28,049 bases of DNA, from positions 1 to 28,049 of IMG/VR virus record IMGVR_UViG_3300031758_000442, one strand, 5' to 3'. Position 1 is the first letter of the stretch; every line of letters starts with the position of its first letter. The notes beneath the pieces were generated by a model, which saw only the letters and a program-made list of their open reading frames with translations, had not been told where the DNA came from and searched no databases. The position numbers were made by a program, and so were the translations under genes. This document shows positions 27,986 through 28,049 of this stretch, piece after piece. The DNA is from a virus.

Positions 27986-28049
27986 CTACATAGTCTATTA
28001 AACCCTCAAAGAAGGAAACGTTGGATCCAACATAGTGAGAACCTATAAA
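27909..28049 (-). CDS. LamG-domain appendage protein, partial (frame A)
   Basis: This frame enters from the right edge and reads GSHYVGSNVSFFEGLIDYVA then IYEGELSASTVSSIYTNTYS before TAG at 27909-27911. F.G.ID.V.IY...LS...V..IY is the C-terminal signature of LamG domains, used in phage tail fibres and receptor- or glycan-binding proteins. The frame change into 27716-27985 is either a sequencing error, a recent mutation, or recoding. If no shift occurs the protein simply ends here. Confidence 0.6.
   Translation of the reverse strand, partial: FIGSHYVGSNVSFFEGLIDYVAIYEGELSASTVSSIYTNTYSAYVN

Overview
The window is part of the genome of a large tailed bacteriophage, most likely a distant T4-like myovirus infecting a host in the phylum Bacteroidota. 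The phage assignment rests on an ATP-dependent DNA ligase, thymidylate synthase, a 28-gene tRNA array invaded by two GIY-YIG homing endonucleases, a LamG-type appendage fragment, and many proteins with T4-like capsid-targeting N-termini. The host guess rests on a sigma factor whose N-terminus resembles Bacteroidota RpoD, start codons in A-rich contexts with almost no Shine-Dalgarno sequences, a DUF4494-like protein and a Bacteroidota-style lipoprotein.

Layout. Positions 1-1904 (+) hold three unrecognised genes, the first cut by the window edge. Positions 1882-4635 (-) hold two genes with capsid-targeting-like N-termini and the sigma-70 factor. Positions 4808-11325 (+) hold two paralogous 550-residue proteins, a 710-residue protein with a possible peptidoglycan-binding motif and a 12-glycine linker, and a 123-residue protein; a secreted CAP-domain gene lies on the minus strand between the paralogs. 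Positions 11322-18414 (-) are the tRNA array: 26 regular tRNAs that serve all 20 amino acids, including an initiator tRNA, plus two aberrant tRNA-like genes. Two homing endonucleases, a DUF458/YkuK-like protein, a DIP1984-like protein and a 48-codon gene are embedded in it, and several spacers are strongly self-complementary. Positions 18482-19652 (-) hold a 47-residue gene, a CHAP/NlpC-like hydrolase and a small lipoprotein. Positions 19717-23005 (-) form a tight cluster: polysaccharide pyruvyl transferase-like protein, acyl-CoA thioesterase, methyltransferase, ThyA and two tiny genes. Positions 22986-25849 (-) continue with small proteins, a zinc ribbon and two DUF2589-type proteins. Positions 25929-28049 (-) hold DNA ligase, a DUF192 protein and the end of a LamG-domain protein.

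Two signals tie genes together. First, seven or eight proteins start with a short peptide like the T4 capsid-targeting sequence (aromatic-x-[D/E/Q]-[F/W] followed by x-E), which suggests packaging in the head, processing by the prohead protease and delivery into the host. Second, a GATAAATAA/TATAAATAA box close to the T4 late promoter (TATAAATA) stands 7-25 bases before the start codon of most of those genes, both homing endonucleases and several others, and 56 bases before one more. In the homing endonucleases the box sits in the loop of a leader hairpin that shows a compensatory base change between the two copies. All functional statements are read from sequence by eye; no database search was run.
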